Shown in pieces: positions 22,796 to 33,399 of a stretch of DNA of 64,000 nt; position 1 is the stretch's first letter, and the number at the start of each line of letters is the position of its first letter. Below the pieces are notes generated by a model. It did not search any database. It worked only from the letters and a program-made list of their open reading frames with translations, and was not told the DNA's origin. Position numbers and translations under genes: made by a program. This DNA is from Odontocerum albicorne (Eukaryota; Arthropoda; Insecta; Trichoptera; Odontoceridae). Location: NCBI GenBank assembly GCA_949825065.1, contig OX463844.1, positions 30,989,632 through 31,053,631 of the forward strand, in the 5' to 3' direction.

Positions 22796-22799
22796 AAGA

Positions 22800-22925
22800 T
22801 TTCTTAGGTAAAAAGCAGATAAGAACCCTTAAAAAATGGTTCCAACGGGAATCAAACCGGTAACCTCTGAGTTCTAAAAAAGGTATCTTACTAACTAGGT
22901 CACGGAGCTTTTGTTTTGTAGGTTT
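22800..22925 (-). mobile_element. SINE-A copy, partial
   Basis: On the minus strand: head fragment 'cgtgacctagttagtaagat', B-box region 'accggtttgattcccgttgg' and the start of the linker. The tail is missing. Confidence 0.55.
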
Positions 22926-23212
22926 TAAATGGGATCTTGGCATATTATTTTGCTTCTTCGGCGACACTATAGTCCATATTAACCGTTAGAGTGCTGAGAG
23001 TCTATATATAGACGTTTTATAGTATTGAAAAAAATGACCAGCAGTAAAACGGTTAAGGCATGGTCTATCGATTTTCCTACATGCGTGCACCTGAGAACAT
23101 GTCTTCAAGATCGGCATTAGCTCAAACTCGTTAATTTTGTACCTCGAAGAGCAGTCTTACAACTATTTTCCTCTTTCCTGAGATAATGTTAAAAATCATT
23201 TTGTTTTTTAAC

Positions 23213-23225
23213 ATATTGTAGATAT
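23213..23225. repeat. 13-bp target duplication of foldback copy 2 (left)
   Basis: ATATTGTAGATAT here and at 23,488-23,500 exactly flank the foldback element, fixing its ends. Confidence 0.85.
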
Positions 23226-23487
23226 TGTTGTTTATAGTTAAGGCATTAACGTTGTGGAGGTTTAAAGACATTGTAATTTATTTTAACAAACACTGTTTAT
23301 TCCACTTTTTTTTTTTTTTTTATGACGGTATAACCCTACCGGTTTCAAGGCTTTCACCTCATCTTCAGGGGAGCGTAAACAAGACTTGTTTACGCTCCCC
23401 TGAAGATGAGGTGAAAGCCTTGAAACCGGTAGGGTTATACCGTCATAAAAAAAGTGGAATAAACAGTGTTTGTTAAAATAAATTACA
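23226..23487 (+). mobile_element. Foldback element with hammerhead-like core, copy 2 (best preserved)
   Basis: It starts 'tgttgtttatagttaagg' and ends 'aaattaca', bounded by a 13-bp target duplication. Arms 23,278-23,383 and 23,385-23,486 are almost perfect reverse complements around the centre at 23,384; the main difference is the length of a T/A run. On the plus strand the right arm reads, in hammerhead order: CCC (23,397-23,399), CTGAAGA (23,400-23,406), one unpaired T, GAGG...CCTT (23,408-23,421), GAA, ACCGGT (23,425-23,430), A, GGG (23,432-23,434). CCC/GGG would be stem I, GAGG/CCTT stem II and the self-complementary ACCGGT a minimal stem III. The extra T between core and stem II is a departure from the canonical fold. 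The left arm carries the same motif on the minus strand. Confidence 0.75.
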
Positions 23488-23501
23488 ATATTGTAGATAT
23501 A

Positions 23502-23970
23502 TTCAATTTTACCCCAAATTGTAATAACGTGTACCACAAATCTGAAAAGATCAAAGCCCTTATAAAATTTCCCCTTAGCAAACCTGTACGGTAGGTAAAG
23601 ACTGTTTTGTAAATTGACAACGAACTCTGCAGCCCCATGAGAATTGAAAGAATTGGACATCTTTCCATCGATCCATGCGACAGGATGATTGAATTGCTTT
23701 CCAAAAACAGAATCTTGAATAAACCATATGACGAAACGCTTTTAGTAAATTATAGTTTTCCTCTTCTTCACAAGTTGTCACTCAGTTAAAAAAATATCCA
23801 ACAATGTTTTGAATATACCTATTGTAAAAGGTTATTTTGTCCTACGTGATTTATAAATGAACCATCATTATCATCATCACTGTATACATTTCATAGGACA
23901 CAGAACAATGACACGCAATGAGGCAGAAAAGTTGTCTCTTTATTCCATCACCGTCGTTGTCGTTGCTGGG
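23502..23970. other. No recognisable gene
   Basis: AT-rich with a small GC-richer patch at 23,570-23,700 and no motif-bearing frame. Confidence 0.5.
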
Positions 23971-23975
23971 TCTGG

Positions 23976-24350
23976 CAGTTGAGTATTCCCTCGCCATTCC
24001 GATGTCAATTCAGTGGAAAAGCAAAGTTGTGCCGTCGAGTTTTTGTTTTCTTTTTTTTTTTCCTTTAAGTGAGTGAGGCGCCGCACACCAGCAAACTCAC
24101 CGGCAACACCGCTTTACTGGATCCGGAGGCACACCGAAGTGTGGCGATCGTAGCACATCGGTATGTTTTCTTTTTCTCTTCTTGAAAATATGACCAAAGT
24201 CATAGGTATCTTTATACCCTCTAATACTAGGCGAAAAAAATGGCTGTGTCACTCGAGAAGAAAAATTAGCATAGTGCGGTGTTCGAATCGGCGAACTTCC
24301 GCCTGGAAGTCCAGTGACTTACTGTGCGGTCATGCTCCATCACTGTATCT
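23976..24350 (-). mobile_element. SINE-B copy 1
   Basis: Read on the minus strand, a tRNA-like head ('gcggaagttcgccgattcga' region, 24,280-24,350) is followed by 'ctaggcg'/'aatactag', 'gaccaaagtcataggtat' on the opposite strand, and a tail with 'gtgcggcgcctcac'. The blocks 'caccagcaaactcaccgg', 'acaccgaagtg' and 'agcacatcggtatg' (plus strand) recur at 29,545-29,865 and 49,655-49,945 in the same orientation. Confidence 0.65.
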
Positions 24351-24404
24351 CCTACAGCGTCTTCTAATCATGTTGCTCTTATACATAACGACTATAGAAC
24401 AGAA

Positions 24405-24870
24405 TATAAAGGGTCTTTCAAATTGAGCGTTTTTTTTTTAATTCTTGGATAAAACATAGATGGCGTCGCGAACTTGCCTGGGTCTTGTAACATTTGAGAA
24501 GTGTAATGTATGACATTTATAAAAATGGAGTCGTATGACACCGTTGGACTATTTTCTCTGGGGTTGCGTGAAAAACCAGGTCTATAAAAATGACCCCCGA
24601 TCAATTCCTGAGCTGAATGACGAAATTATTCGCGTTATTGGTGAGTTAAAACCGCAATTATGCCAAAATGTCATTGAAAATTTTGACAAGAGTGGACATC
24701 TGCAAGCGGTGAACATTTGGCTGATATCGTTTTTTGTGTTTAAATTTCATACATTATACTTTAATGAACAATAAAAAGTTTTATGAAATCAAAGCAAATT
24801 GTGTGTTTTATACAAGAATAAAAAAAAATAGAATAAAAAAAAAACCACTCAATTTGAAAGACCCTTTATA
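24405..24870 (+). mobile_element. Internally deleted mariner-type transposon, 466 bp
   Basis: Perfect 23-bp inverted repeats at 24,405-24,427 and 24,848-24,870 (core 'agggtctttcaaattga') continue on both sides into T-rich runs. The outermost TA would be the target duplication typical of Tc1/mariner elements. Only the end of the transposase is left between them. The element therefore depends on a transposase made elsewhere. Confidence 0.85.
24535..24774 (+). pseudogene. Tc1/mariner transposase C-terminal fragment
   Basis: An 80-codon frame to the stop at 24,772-24,774. 'TPLDYFLWGCVKNQVY' is the characteristic block holding the third catalytic aspartate of this transposase class. 'IPELNDEIIRVIGELKPQLC' and 'NVIENF' are the usual C-terminal continuation. 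The last 25 residues lose family likeness. The DNA-binding domain and the first two catalytic aspartates are gone through internal deletion. Confidence 0.8.
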
Positions 24871-25213
24871 TTCGTCTTTCATATTTTAGGATGTGGCCAA
24901 AATGTGTAACTTTTTTCTAACATACTTTCCTATTTTTAAGACTTATATTGATACTAACGATATAATAATATCAATGCTATGACAGTCTGGTACTGTAAAC
25001 AATGAAAAAGTAATAAACACTCAGATAAACACTTATGGTATATCAAAGTTATAGGATTTGAAAGCATAGTCAAACTGAATCACGTAAATTTCAATTAAAG
25101 TCAATATAAATAGACGATTGATGATATGGAAACACCTTCCTTAATGATCCACCGAGGAGCACGGCTACTTGTGGCTCCCACCCATTTGTCTTATATTTCA
25201 ATCAGAAGCAGTC

Positions 25214-25417
25214 TCACACCCATCTACAGCGTGTCTCGCGCGGTTCCTCGTTAATCTTCACCGTCTGTCCGATGTGGTAAACAAAGGGCGCACTGTCGCC
25301 ACCGAACAAATAACCTGTCGCAGAGAAGAGTTTCAAATCATTAATTTTATTTCTCACTGCAATAAGTCGACGGAGCCACTCCCATGGAGATGCAATGTCG
25401 GATTGTCGTTGGCTATT
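25214..25417 (-). CDS. Candidate terminal exon, unrecognised
   Basis: On the minus strand a GC-richer frame is open from 25,417 to TGA at 25,214, without ATG. It includes 'SPWEWLRRLIAVRNK' and 'GYLFGGDSAPFVYHIGQTVK'. An acceptor-like 'tctctgcgacag|g' sits at 25,314/25,315 directly before 'YLFGGDS'. Codon third positions are richer in G and C than the flanks. I do not recognise the product. A host exon, an old transposon or chance remain possible. Confidence 0.25.
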   Translation of the reverse strand, partial: NSQRQSDIASPWEWLRRLIAVRNKINDLKLFSATGYLFGGDSAPFVYHIGQTVKINEEPRETRCRWV

Positions 25418-25699
25418 TTATTAGGAAATTATCAGTCACGAATAAATACGGGTTTTACTATGGCTAGATCAACATTTCAGTTACTTTGTATTTGTTTTTG
25501 TTAAATTTATACGTTTTACTTTGCATTCAAAGAGTAATGGTAATTCAAAGTAATGTTGTTTCATGCGTTGTTGACATCAAACAGTTAACTACTCGTATAT
25601 TGTGACTTGAAATGTTTGAAGACTTACTTTTTGGCATGTAGAATAGATTTTTTTTAAATATTTTTAAATCGTTTAACTAATGTTTTTTTAATGTATACA

Positions 25700-26110
25700 T
25701 ACACACATATCATCACGCCGTGTCCCTTGCGGGGTAGGCAGAGAAAACAGATATCCAAACTTTTATATCCAAGAATACTACTTTCGCCTTCTCCACATTT
25801 ATACACCTTATTATGCACAATTTTCTGTAATTCATACTTTTCCCTTAACCTTCTATTACTTAAAATTTTGTTCAGCAACGTTTTTCTCAGTCTACCTCGC
25901 CCATGTATTCCTGCACTTCTGACTTTTAAACTCGCTCAGTCATTATTTCATAATTTGTTCTCTTCACATGACCAAATCATCTTAAAGCTCCTTTCCTCAT
26001 CTTGCTTTAAACATTAATTGTATCCATGCATGCATTTTTTATGTCTTCATTCCGCCTTTTTTCTACCTTCGACAGACGTGAACACCAATACTATTCATTT
26101 TTGCTACTGT
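25700..26110 (-). pseudogene. Non-LTR reverse transcriptase C-terminus, family F (best copy)
   Basis: The minus strand, with frameshifts, reads 'ALRWFGHVKRTN', a 'KSEVQ' block and then an open stretch 'LNKILSNRRLREKYELQKI' and 'HNKVYKCGEGESSILGYKSL' ending in 'FLCLPRKGHGVMICVYV'. 'LRWFGHV' and the K/R-rich block after it are standard for the C-terminal tail of insect non-LTR reverse transcriptases. The end 'cctaccccgcaagggacacg' is the family F terminus. Several indels disable it. Confidence 0.6.
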
Positions 26111-26239
26111 TGATATTGAGCGGTTGTTGTATAATATATAACATTAAGTGCTCCGTTTGTTTTGTACCATGTCGCTTCCCTTATTTCACGTAAAAATACT
26201 GCACAGCAAACAGAACCCATCACCCTGTTCCAGTTTTTC

Positions 26240-27240
26240 TAAGTCAACCCATATGTGATTTTTGAGTTTAACAAATATTTTTATAATTAATGATTTTTGA
26301 AAAATTTGAAGCAACGCTATTTTTATTTAAAATACACCATATGGTGAGTACCAAGGGTTATTTTTTAAATATTTTTCAGGAATCAGATAACAATTTAATA
26401 TCGTTCATTTATCACATAAATAATTTATTTTATTACCAATAAACATTAAAAGACCTTTAAAAGTCTGAAATGATAATATGACCAATATATGAATACTTTA
26501 TAAGTTTACAAAGATAGATGTTATGCATACAATTTTAGCATGCTTCCTAGCAAGAACCTCTGGGGAGCCCACCCTAACCCGGTCGAGTTGGCCTCTATGT
26601 GAGAAACATCCCTAGTTGTATCAATGAGCATAATATGGTCAATCTTATGAGTACATATTATATACTTATTATATATGCAAGAAAGAGCTAGCGCAAGTCT
26701 TATCTAATTTAGAATTATCAAAAAAACATAGCATCGCTTTGAATATAATTTTTTTTTGTTTATTTTACATGGCAAAAAAAGATACAATAATAACATAGCA
26801 GGAGCTTTAAGACATACTCGTACATTTCAATAATCATAAAAATAACATATTACCCTTCCCCCATCATGCTTAGTACTATGTTCAGATATCGTAGACCTCT
26901 TGGCGACTAACTAGAAATTCCTATTTAAAGTCAACCAGCTTATTAAATGTGTCCATGAAATAGTCTCATCAAAAAGAACATAAGAAAACAATATATTATA
27001 TATGCTAGAAATGGGTGAAATTTGCACTTTTTTAGTTCAAGGAATAAAATTTCAAAATTCAACAATAGCAAGATACGACAAATAATAACAACACTTAAAT
27101 TGGTATACAGTATGATGTACAAATACTAAGATTTTTGCATTTTAACGCAATAACCCATGTACTCGTATAATAAAAAACAAGATCCCCGCTATTATGTATT
27201 TGTAGTGCATGCAAGTATTATTGATGAACAAACATTAAAA
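26240..27240. other. No recognisable gene
   Basis: AT-rich. Short GC-richer spot at 26,555-26,620 without a frame. Two TACTCGTA octamers (26,815 and 27,160). Confidence 0.5.
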
Positions 27241-27244
27241 TAAA

Positions 27245-27335
27245 ACTGAGACCTTTTTTGGTATCATCGGGAATTGAACCTGAAACATCCGGGTCGAGTA
27301 CTAGCGTTTTACTTAATTTACCAAAAGGGTTTGCT
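27245..27335 (-). mobile_element. SINE-A head fragment
   Basis: 'catcgggaattgaacctgaa' followed by 'catccgggtcgagtactagc' on the plus strand is the reverse complement of a tRNA-like head. No tail is present. Confidence 0.45.
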
Positions 27336-27339
27336 GTTC

Positions 27340-29040
27340 TAGCTTTCTAATAAATTACAGAAGCTAAGTATATTTTGTATAAGTAATTGGTTGATATTAA
27401 AATTTAAAAAGCAAATGTTCTAAAAGCAACGAATCTTAAATGGTTGAAAATTAAACAAACATTTATACTATCTCGCTGTTTTGCTCGTGTTGGCAATACA
27501 ACCTCACGTAAAGAGGTAAAAACACTTACATACGCATATGTTGGCACTCAGTATCCTCACCAGACTGGGACTATTTTTTTTATTTTTCGAGTACCACCAA
27601 TAAAAGAACCTGGAATCCCCGATCGGAAGCCTAAACCGCGGAGGTGCACAAAAATGTATCCGATTTTCTTCATATTATAGTTACGACGATGGTAAAAATA
27701 ATTGAAGTATTTCAAGTTTCTGCAATTATTATTTCCAAACGAAACCAGACGTAGCCAGACAATGTTTTTTTGTTTCCTAACTCTCAACTCAGACATATAG
27801 CGTTACAGATAGAAGATACTCGTTGTGGGTAGGTACCCGATTACTTCCATTTCGATTTTTTGCTTCTAGCAAATAAATGAAATAGCTACGGCGCAATTAC
27901 AAAGTAATTTTCCGACTTCTCTGCCATCTCTCGGGGCCCGTATGAAGTTCTGTTGATGCGATTCTTTTGCGTTTTAAAATCAGCAAATAATACAGAACAG
28001 TAATAAAAAAAACATTATCACTTTTTTTACATACGAGTAATCCCTATCGGCGAGAAGAAGCAAAATACTGGATATAATATTTTATCGAATCAATACCCAT
28101 AAATCGATATTTCTTATATTTATTTTACTTTATATACTTCAAATTCATACTTAAAAAATGTCATTTATTGTTTTAAAGTGGTTTGAATTTTAAATTGGCG
28201 TTTAATATTTTATAAGATAATTTTTAAATTCATTTATTCAATATCAATGACATTGTTTAGAAATACAGAATAACATTGATAAGCTGACCTTTTATATGCC
28301 ACTTATGGCTGCGAAACACGTTCCAAAAATCACATGCTACGTTTAGTTTTCAAATAATTTATTTTTACTTATTCAATAAGATTAACAATAAAAGTTATGT
28401 ATATTGTCTTTTTGAATTTTCTTGAGTTAAAGTATTTAGAATTGACACGAGTAAAACTTCTCACCGCTTGGCGCCATTTGCCTTTGAGATCAGCGAGGAA
28501 TAATTCGATTTTGCAATTTCTTTCAGGGTAATCGTTTAAATGAACACTACAATTAAATGTCGAATATCCCGTTTTCTAACTTGGCGTTTTTGACACATGA
28601 ATAATAATTGGTTTTTTGCATGTGTATATTTTAGTTACCGTGGAAATAAATGTGTTAATTTGAATTTCAAAAAGTAAAACTAATTTCACAGAAAGTTTAA
28701 GCATTATTCTAATTATAATAAAATTTTGTGCAACTTCTCAAAATTAACGCAACAAAATGTTCATATTGATAAATGTTATAACTGCAAGTAAATGGTTTGT
28801 ATTACTTTTGGTATCATTATCTGCCCTATTGTATGCTTGTAAAATGTTATCCGGAAATTAGTTTCGCATTTGAATTCATTCAAGTATTTAATGTATATTA
28901 TTTTGAAAGGTAATAGTTAAGCGCATTCTTTGTCGATTTTTTACCTAAATTGGTGTTCTTTGGCATTATTTTGAAGATTTAACAAAATTATTTGATTTTT
29001 TCGGTGCTTGATGTTTTTTATTTACGCAAAGAAAAAATGC
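27340..29040. other. No recognisable gene
   Basis: AT-rich. A 78-codon frame at 27,444-27,680 has a proline- and lysine-rich end but no motif I recognise. 28,460-28,510 is GC-richer ('cgcttggcgccatttgcctt'). Confidence 0.5.
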
Positions 29041-29059
29041 AAACAAAAATGGTACATAC

Positions 29060-29300
29060 AATATATGGCGACAATGTACAATAGTAAGCGATCGTGTGTA
29101 TCAAACGTAGTTTAAAAAAAATCGCAATGGTCATACGATACTCGAAGATGGTGTCCACTCTAGAAGACCTATTACCACTGATAACGACCAAATTAAGGCT
29201 CTTATTATCTTCTTGCAGGAAATCAAATTGTTATACCACTGATAACGACCAAATTAAGGCTCTTATTATCTTCTTGCAGGAAATCAAATTGTTATATTTC
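29060..29300 (+). pseudogene. Possible mariner transposase N-terminal fragment
   Basis: The plus strand reads 'KNRNGHTILEDGVHSRRPIT' and continues 'TDNDQIKALI', like the linker between the two helix-turn-helix units of mariner transposases (arginine, proline, 'TTDNDQIKALI'). The frame then runs into an exact 61-bp tandem duplication. No inverted repeats were found around it. The match is short. Confidence 0.4.
29173..29294 (+). repeat. Exact 61-bp tandem duplication
   Basis: 29,173-29,233 and 29,234-29,294 appear identical, starting 'taccactgataacgaccaaa'. It is either a recent duplication or an assembly error. Confidence 0.9.
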
Positions 29301-29539
29301 AGTATTTAAATGATTCCTGTCTTTATATCACAATTATGCATTTTATTTTTTTTGAATATTTGTATATCTTTCACCAAACACTGGTAGTTAAATTAATAAA
29401 ATAAATTGTTGATTTAGACGAGATTTTCAAAGTGGCAATTAACCGACCAATTTGTGTATTGTATAATAAAATGTTTAAAATTTAAATGAATAAAGAAATA
29501 TCCTAATACCCAAAAAATACAGACTAAATGCACGTTTTA

Positions 29540-29865
29540 TCAGTTGGAAAGCAAAGCAGAGTCGTGGTCTGGTTTCGCTTCTTTATCTTTAAAGTGAATG
29601 AGTCGTTGCACACCAGCAAACTCACCGCTGTACTGACGAGACGTTGTACACCGAAGTGAAAGGATCGGAGCACATCGGCATGTTTTTTTTACAACATCGG
29701 CATGTTTTTTAAGCACCGATATGACCGAAGTCAAAGGCATTCTTATACCCCCGAATACTAGGCGGACAAAATGCCTGCGTCATATGAGGGGAGTAGTACA
29801 GCACGGGGTTCGAACCAGCAACCTTCCGCACTCAAGTCCAGTGCGTTGCCGCGCGGCCATGTACC
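29540..29865 (-). mobile_element. SINE-B copy 2
   Basis: Shares with copy 1, in order, 'caccagcaaactcaccg', 'acaccgaagtgaaaggatcg', 'gagcacatcggcatg', 'gaccgaagtcaaaggcat', 'cgaatactaggcgga' and the tRNA-like head complement 'ggggttcgaaccagcaacct'. 'acatcggcatgtttttt' is duplicated at 29,672-29,710. Confidence 0.7.
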
Positions 29866-29874
29866 TCACCTAAC

Positions 29875-30200
29875 CAGCAGTACTGAAAAAGTGGATACTC
29901 ATAGATTTTTTTCTACAATTTAACATAACCATAAAAAACTAATTTATAAATCTAGTTTATACATTTGTATAGTAACTCTTCGACATATCTGAATTAGCGA
30001 TTTGGACGTATTGAAGAGCGTGAACGGGAGACAGCATTGTCTTCGGTCACACTAATCCCGCTTTCGAGTTTAGAACCACTGGAGTGTTAACTAAACTTAC
30101 AGTACTAGACGTGCGCAGGTAATGTTACTTATTCACGGAACTACCGCACGTTAAGAAAATCCCCTCACACATCTAACTCTTGTTAGTTATATTATCAAAT
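29875..30200. other. No recognisable gene
   Basis: Mixed composition. 30,000-30,150 is GC-richer ('tattgaagagcgtgaacggg') with no long frame. Confidence 0.5.
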
Positions 30201-30204
30201 TAGC

Positions 30205-30275
30205 TCTTCTTTAAGACTGGAACCTTTTTTGAAAGTCAAACGTCGTATCAACTAGCCCACGGAGGTCGTCAACCA
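30205..30275 (-). mobile_element. SINE-A fragment
   Basis: 'agactggaaccttttttgaa' and 'caactagcccacggaggtcg' on the plus strand flank a deletion of most of the head. Confidence 0.45.
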
Positions 30276-30279
30276 AGTT

Positions 30280-31500
30280 ATATATTTTAAACAGTGTCTA
30301 ATAAACAAAGCAGAATATTAAGAAGAAACAAAAGTATCCCTTGATGTTATTTTTGCGTTGGAGGAAATATATTAAGTTATTTTAATGTCAAATAACAAAA
30401 TATATATTGTGTTAAAAATATCCTGTGAAATTCAATCTGATTGGTTTAAGGTTTTATCCTCCGGGGAGAGGGCTTTGCAAATAACATGTCGGGTAAAGCT
30501 GCTCTCGTATTTATACATTTCCATTCACTCATAACGATCTCGTGTAATTTGATAGGAAGTCTGCATTGAAAGGTTTTTAACTTTGCATACACTAACAAAG
30601 AGAAACTTCTATAAAATTGAGAAGGTGAATGAACCTAATAAATAAATTTAAAACGAGGGTAATGATAGTTTATTAGATATTTTATTAAAAAAAGGAAATA
30701 AGTCGGAAGTGTGACCGTCCAAGTCAATGAAATAATGATTGAACTTATTTTAAATTAAGTAATATGTAATTGGTTGGTGATACTTTGTTAAATAAAAACG
30801 CGTACAGATGAACCGTTTGGTTGGAATATAAATGTTTCGTGACAAGTTTTTAATATAAAAAGCATACTTATGAACCGTTTCGTTGGAATAATGAATACAA
30901 TAGAGAAAACATGCAACATAAAAGTTCTTGTTTTTCGGAGTTATTAGACAATTCTCACTACAAATTTTATTGATTCATTGCAGCTTTATTCCACAGTTTG
31001 TATCATATTTGACTATGATATCTTAAAGTATCCATTTGTTTAATTGTAATAACGTCGTGTACATTACAAAATTGCGACCTTGTTACCACGAGGGGATTTC
31101 TTACAGTTCAATTCGATCCCACCATCATCCACGCTGTTAGGCCTTCGTTTATCAAAATTGTTGCATTGAAACTCGTTGTTTTTTTTTTTGTAAAAAGTAA
31201 TCATTCCTTTTTTTTTTTGGATAATACTGATGACTTGAGTGAATCATTCCTAAAATAAATCATTGGCAGTATTTCTTTAGGCAAAGCTTGCTAAAAGTTT
31301 ATGAATGGGTGAAAAAATTATAAATTAAAACAAAGCTTATTGCATATATGCAACACTTGCGGCGGGACTAAGCAGGAGTGCTCAAAAACGAAACGTTTTT
31401 AGCTAGTTAAGAAAATTGATTGTTGCATTTGTGTTAAGAATATTAAAAATCTAGGACATTTAAATTATCTAACAAACTTTTAAAATTAAGTACTATCTTA
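30280..31500. other. No recognisable gene; repeat H fragment
   Basis: 31,075-31,140 carries a minus-strand repeat H fragment ('ttcgatcccaccatcatcca'). A GC-richer spot lies at 30,450-30,510. The rest is AT-rich without frames. Confidence 0.45.
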
Positions 31501-31508
31501 ATCAAATC

Positions 31509-31612
31509 GACGGCAGAGGTCTAAATGTTAGCGTTTATGCTAAGCAAGCGGGCGCCCTAGGTGTGATTCTTGGCGGATTTTCATCCGACCTGATTTTACT
31601 ATATATTTACTA
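31509..31612 (+). mobile_element. SINE-C copy 1
   Basis: 'cagaggtctaaatgttagcg' 'tttatgctaagcaagcgggc' 'gccctaggtgtgattcttgg': tRNA-like A and B boxes shared with 54,853-54,950 and 62,778-62,870. The pattern 'gtctaa..gttagcattcac' resembles tRNA-Glu/Asp D-arm sequence. The tail is short and AT-rich. Confidence 0.55.
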
Positions 31613-31907
31613 TTAGACCATTTTATATCTAAATTTAATAATGAAGATGGCACAATTGTTAGCTATTATAGAGCTTTTCAATCTCTCTTATTTATTTAAT
31701 AGGCTGATTTAATTATAAAGCGCTCTTGAGGTGATCGTGATGATCAGGAAAATGTGCTATACCAAATTATCAAAGAAATGAACTCTCTTCTTGTGGTGAA
31801 AAAGCAGGAACTAATAAATAAATAAAAAACGAGACCCATATTTCGTTTGACTCAGTATCACTTCTTCTCCATAATCGTAACCAACAATATATTAATTTAA
31901 TTATATT

Positions 31908-32204
31908 ATTTATATTTAAGGCAGTTACACTGTGAAGGTTTAAAGACATTGTAATTTGTTTAGTCAAACATTGTTTATTCCACTTAATATAACAGTATAA
32001 CCCTACCGGTTTCAAGGTTTTCCCCTCATCACCAGGGGAACACAAACAAGGCTGAATTATGTTCGAATTGGTAACGACATACACACGCATATAACGGTAG
32101 AATTTGTTTGTGCTCCCATGATGATGATGATTAGGCGCCTTGAAACCGGTAGGGCTATATCGTAACATTGAAGGAAATAAACAGTGTTTGACTAAATAAA
32201 TTAG
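31908..32204 (+). mobile_element. Foldback element with hammerhead-like core, copy 3
   Basis: Starts 'tttatatttaaggcagtt' and ends 'gtttgactaaataaatta', matching the other copies. The arms are separated by an extra segment of about 60 bp containing 'acgacatacacacgcatata'. In the right arm the core C is changed ('cccatgatgatgatga') but 'ccttgaaaccggtaggg' is kept. Possible but imperfect target duplication around 'ttaattt'. Confidence 0.65.
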
Positions 32205-32340
32205 AACGTTAATTTCATATTTTAATTCAATTTATTAAAAATAAAATTTGTAAGTTTATATTATGTACTTAAGTTTAAAATCAGTTTGGAGATGATTTTT
32301 AAACTGAAGCTATAACTCATTTTTTTACTCATAATGTAGT

Positions 32341-32446
32341 ATTTTAGACGCTTGGCAAACCTTCCTAGAGGGCATTTAGACGCACAGCAAACCTTCCTAG
32401 AGTGCATTTAGACGCAGGGAAAACCTACCTTGAGTGCATTTGACAT
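32341..32446 (+). repeat. 32-bp tandem repeat, about 3.3 copies
   Basis: Units contain 'gcatttagacgcacagcaaa' then 'ccttcctagagt', with spacing of 32 between the clearest copies (32,372 and 32,404). Confidence 0.85.
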
Positions 32447-32449
32447 GCT

Positions 32450-33300
32450 AAATATATTCTTCATTGTAAGAGAACGTTTGATTGCTGGCAGATTTGTCCA
32501 ACAGTGGTTCCATGTGCGAGAGCTTTTCTGGTTCAAGTGATATGCAACTATGTACGAGTATCTATTGTGGTATTTAAAACAGGTAATATTCTTGTTCCGC
32601 ACCTAAAAGCGAAAGTTTTTTTTCTGAGAGAAATGCTTTCAGGGAGTTTAGTTATTCTATCACCTGGTTCTTCGTTATTTCAGTAGGTTGAACAAACAGT
32701 CATTAAAATGGCAGGTCTTTTGACATATGATACTCGTATATCTCAGATTGAGTGTTTGAAAACGAAGGGACATCAGTTTTAAGATGCTTTTTAAGTTAGC
32801 TTTAACTGTAGTTATTTTAATTATCTAACTTTAAAATGATAAAGATGACCTCCATGACCAAGTTGATAAGACGATTTCCTTACAGTCCTGGTATCACGAG
32901 GTCAGACGTTTTTGCCAACCTTGGGATATTGCAGCGAATTATCACTAAAAATTCTCGAATTATCACTAAAAATTAATATTAATAGAAAATAACAGAATGA
33001 AAACTCAAGGGTAAAAATAATTTATTGAGATAACAATGGTAAGTATTTTATATAACAGTTTCAATCTTCAGATAATTTTTATCGCATATAGGTTGAAAGA
33101 GAATGACACATATCAATAAGCCCACCAGGTCCTGGTCCTACTGTTTACGATGAAAGAGATATATTATACAAAATAAAGGAAATTAAATCGAGAAGTTAAA
33201 TATTAATCTTTAATACAAATGTATTTTGTTTTTAGTTTACCTAATATCAAAATATGTTCTTATATTTTCATAGCAGTTTTTTACTCTTTTAAAAAAAAAA
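32450..33300. other. No recognisable gene
   Basis: AT-rich with a GC-richer patch at 32,480-32,680. 32,935-32,975 holds 'cgaattatcactaaaaatt' twice. Two octamers TACGAGTA/TACTCGTA at 32,553 and 32,731. Confidence 0.5.
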
Positions 33301-33303
33301 TCG

Positions 33304-33397
33304 GAGGTGTTGTCGTATTGAGTTGGCTTAAATGAATACCGAGGTTTTAATAGCGTTACAGCCTTCTCCCTAAGTCAACTCAACACGGTAACACCTC
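33304..33397. mobile_element. Short foldback element (94 bp)
   Basis: Arms 33,304-33,330 and 33,371-33,397 match as reverse complements at 23 of 27 positions (core 'ttgagttg'), with a 40-base loop. No second copy is seen in the window. It is probably a small MITE; a hairpin RNA is the alternative. Confidence 0.7.
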
Positions 33398-33399
33398 AG

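Noticed and set aside
23283..23660. Frame of 125 codons over foldback copy 2
   Set aside because: It runs through both arms of the palindrome and into unrelated DNA; the related copies do not keep it open.
25169..25504. Plus-strand frame of 111 codons
   Set aside because: It overlaps the minus-strand frame that looks more exon-like; no motif on this strand.
27444..27680. 78-codon frame with a basic, proline-rich end
   Set aside because: No recognisable family and no supporting start or splice context.
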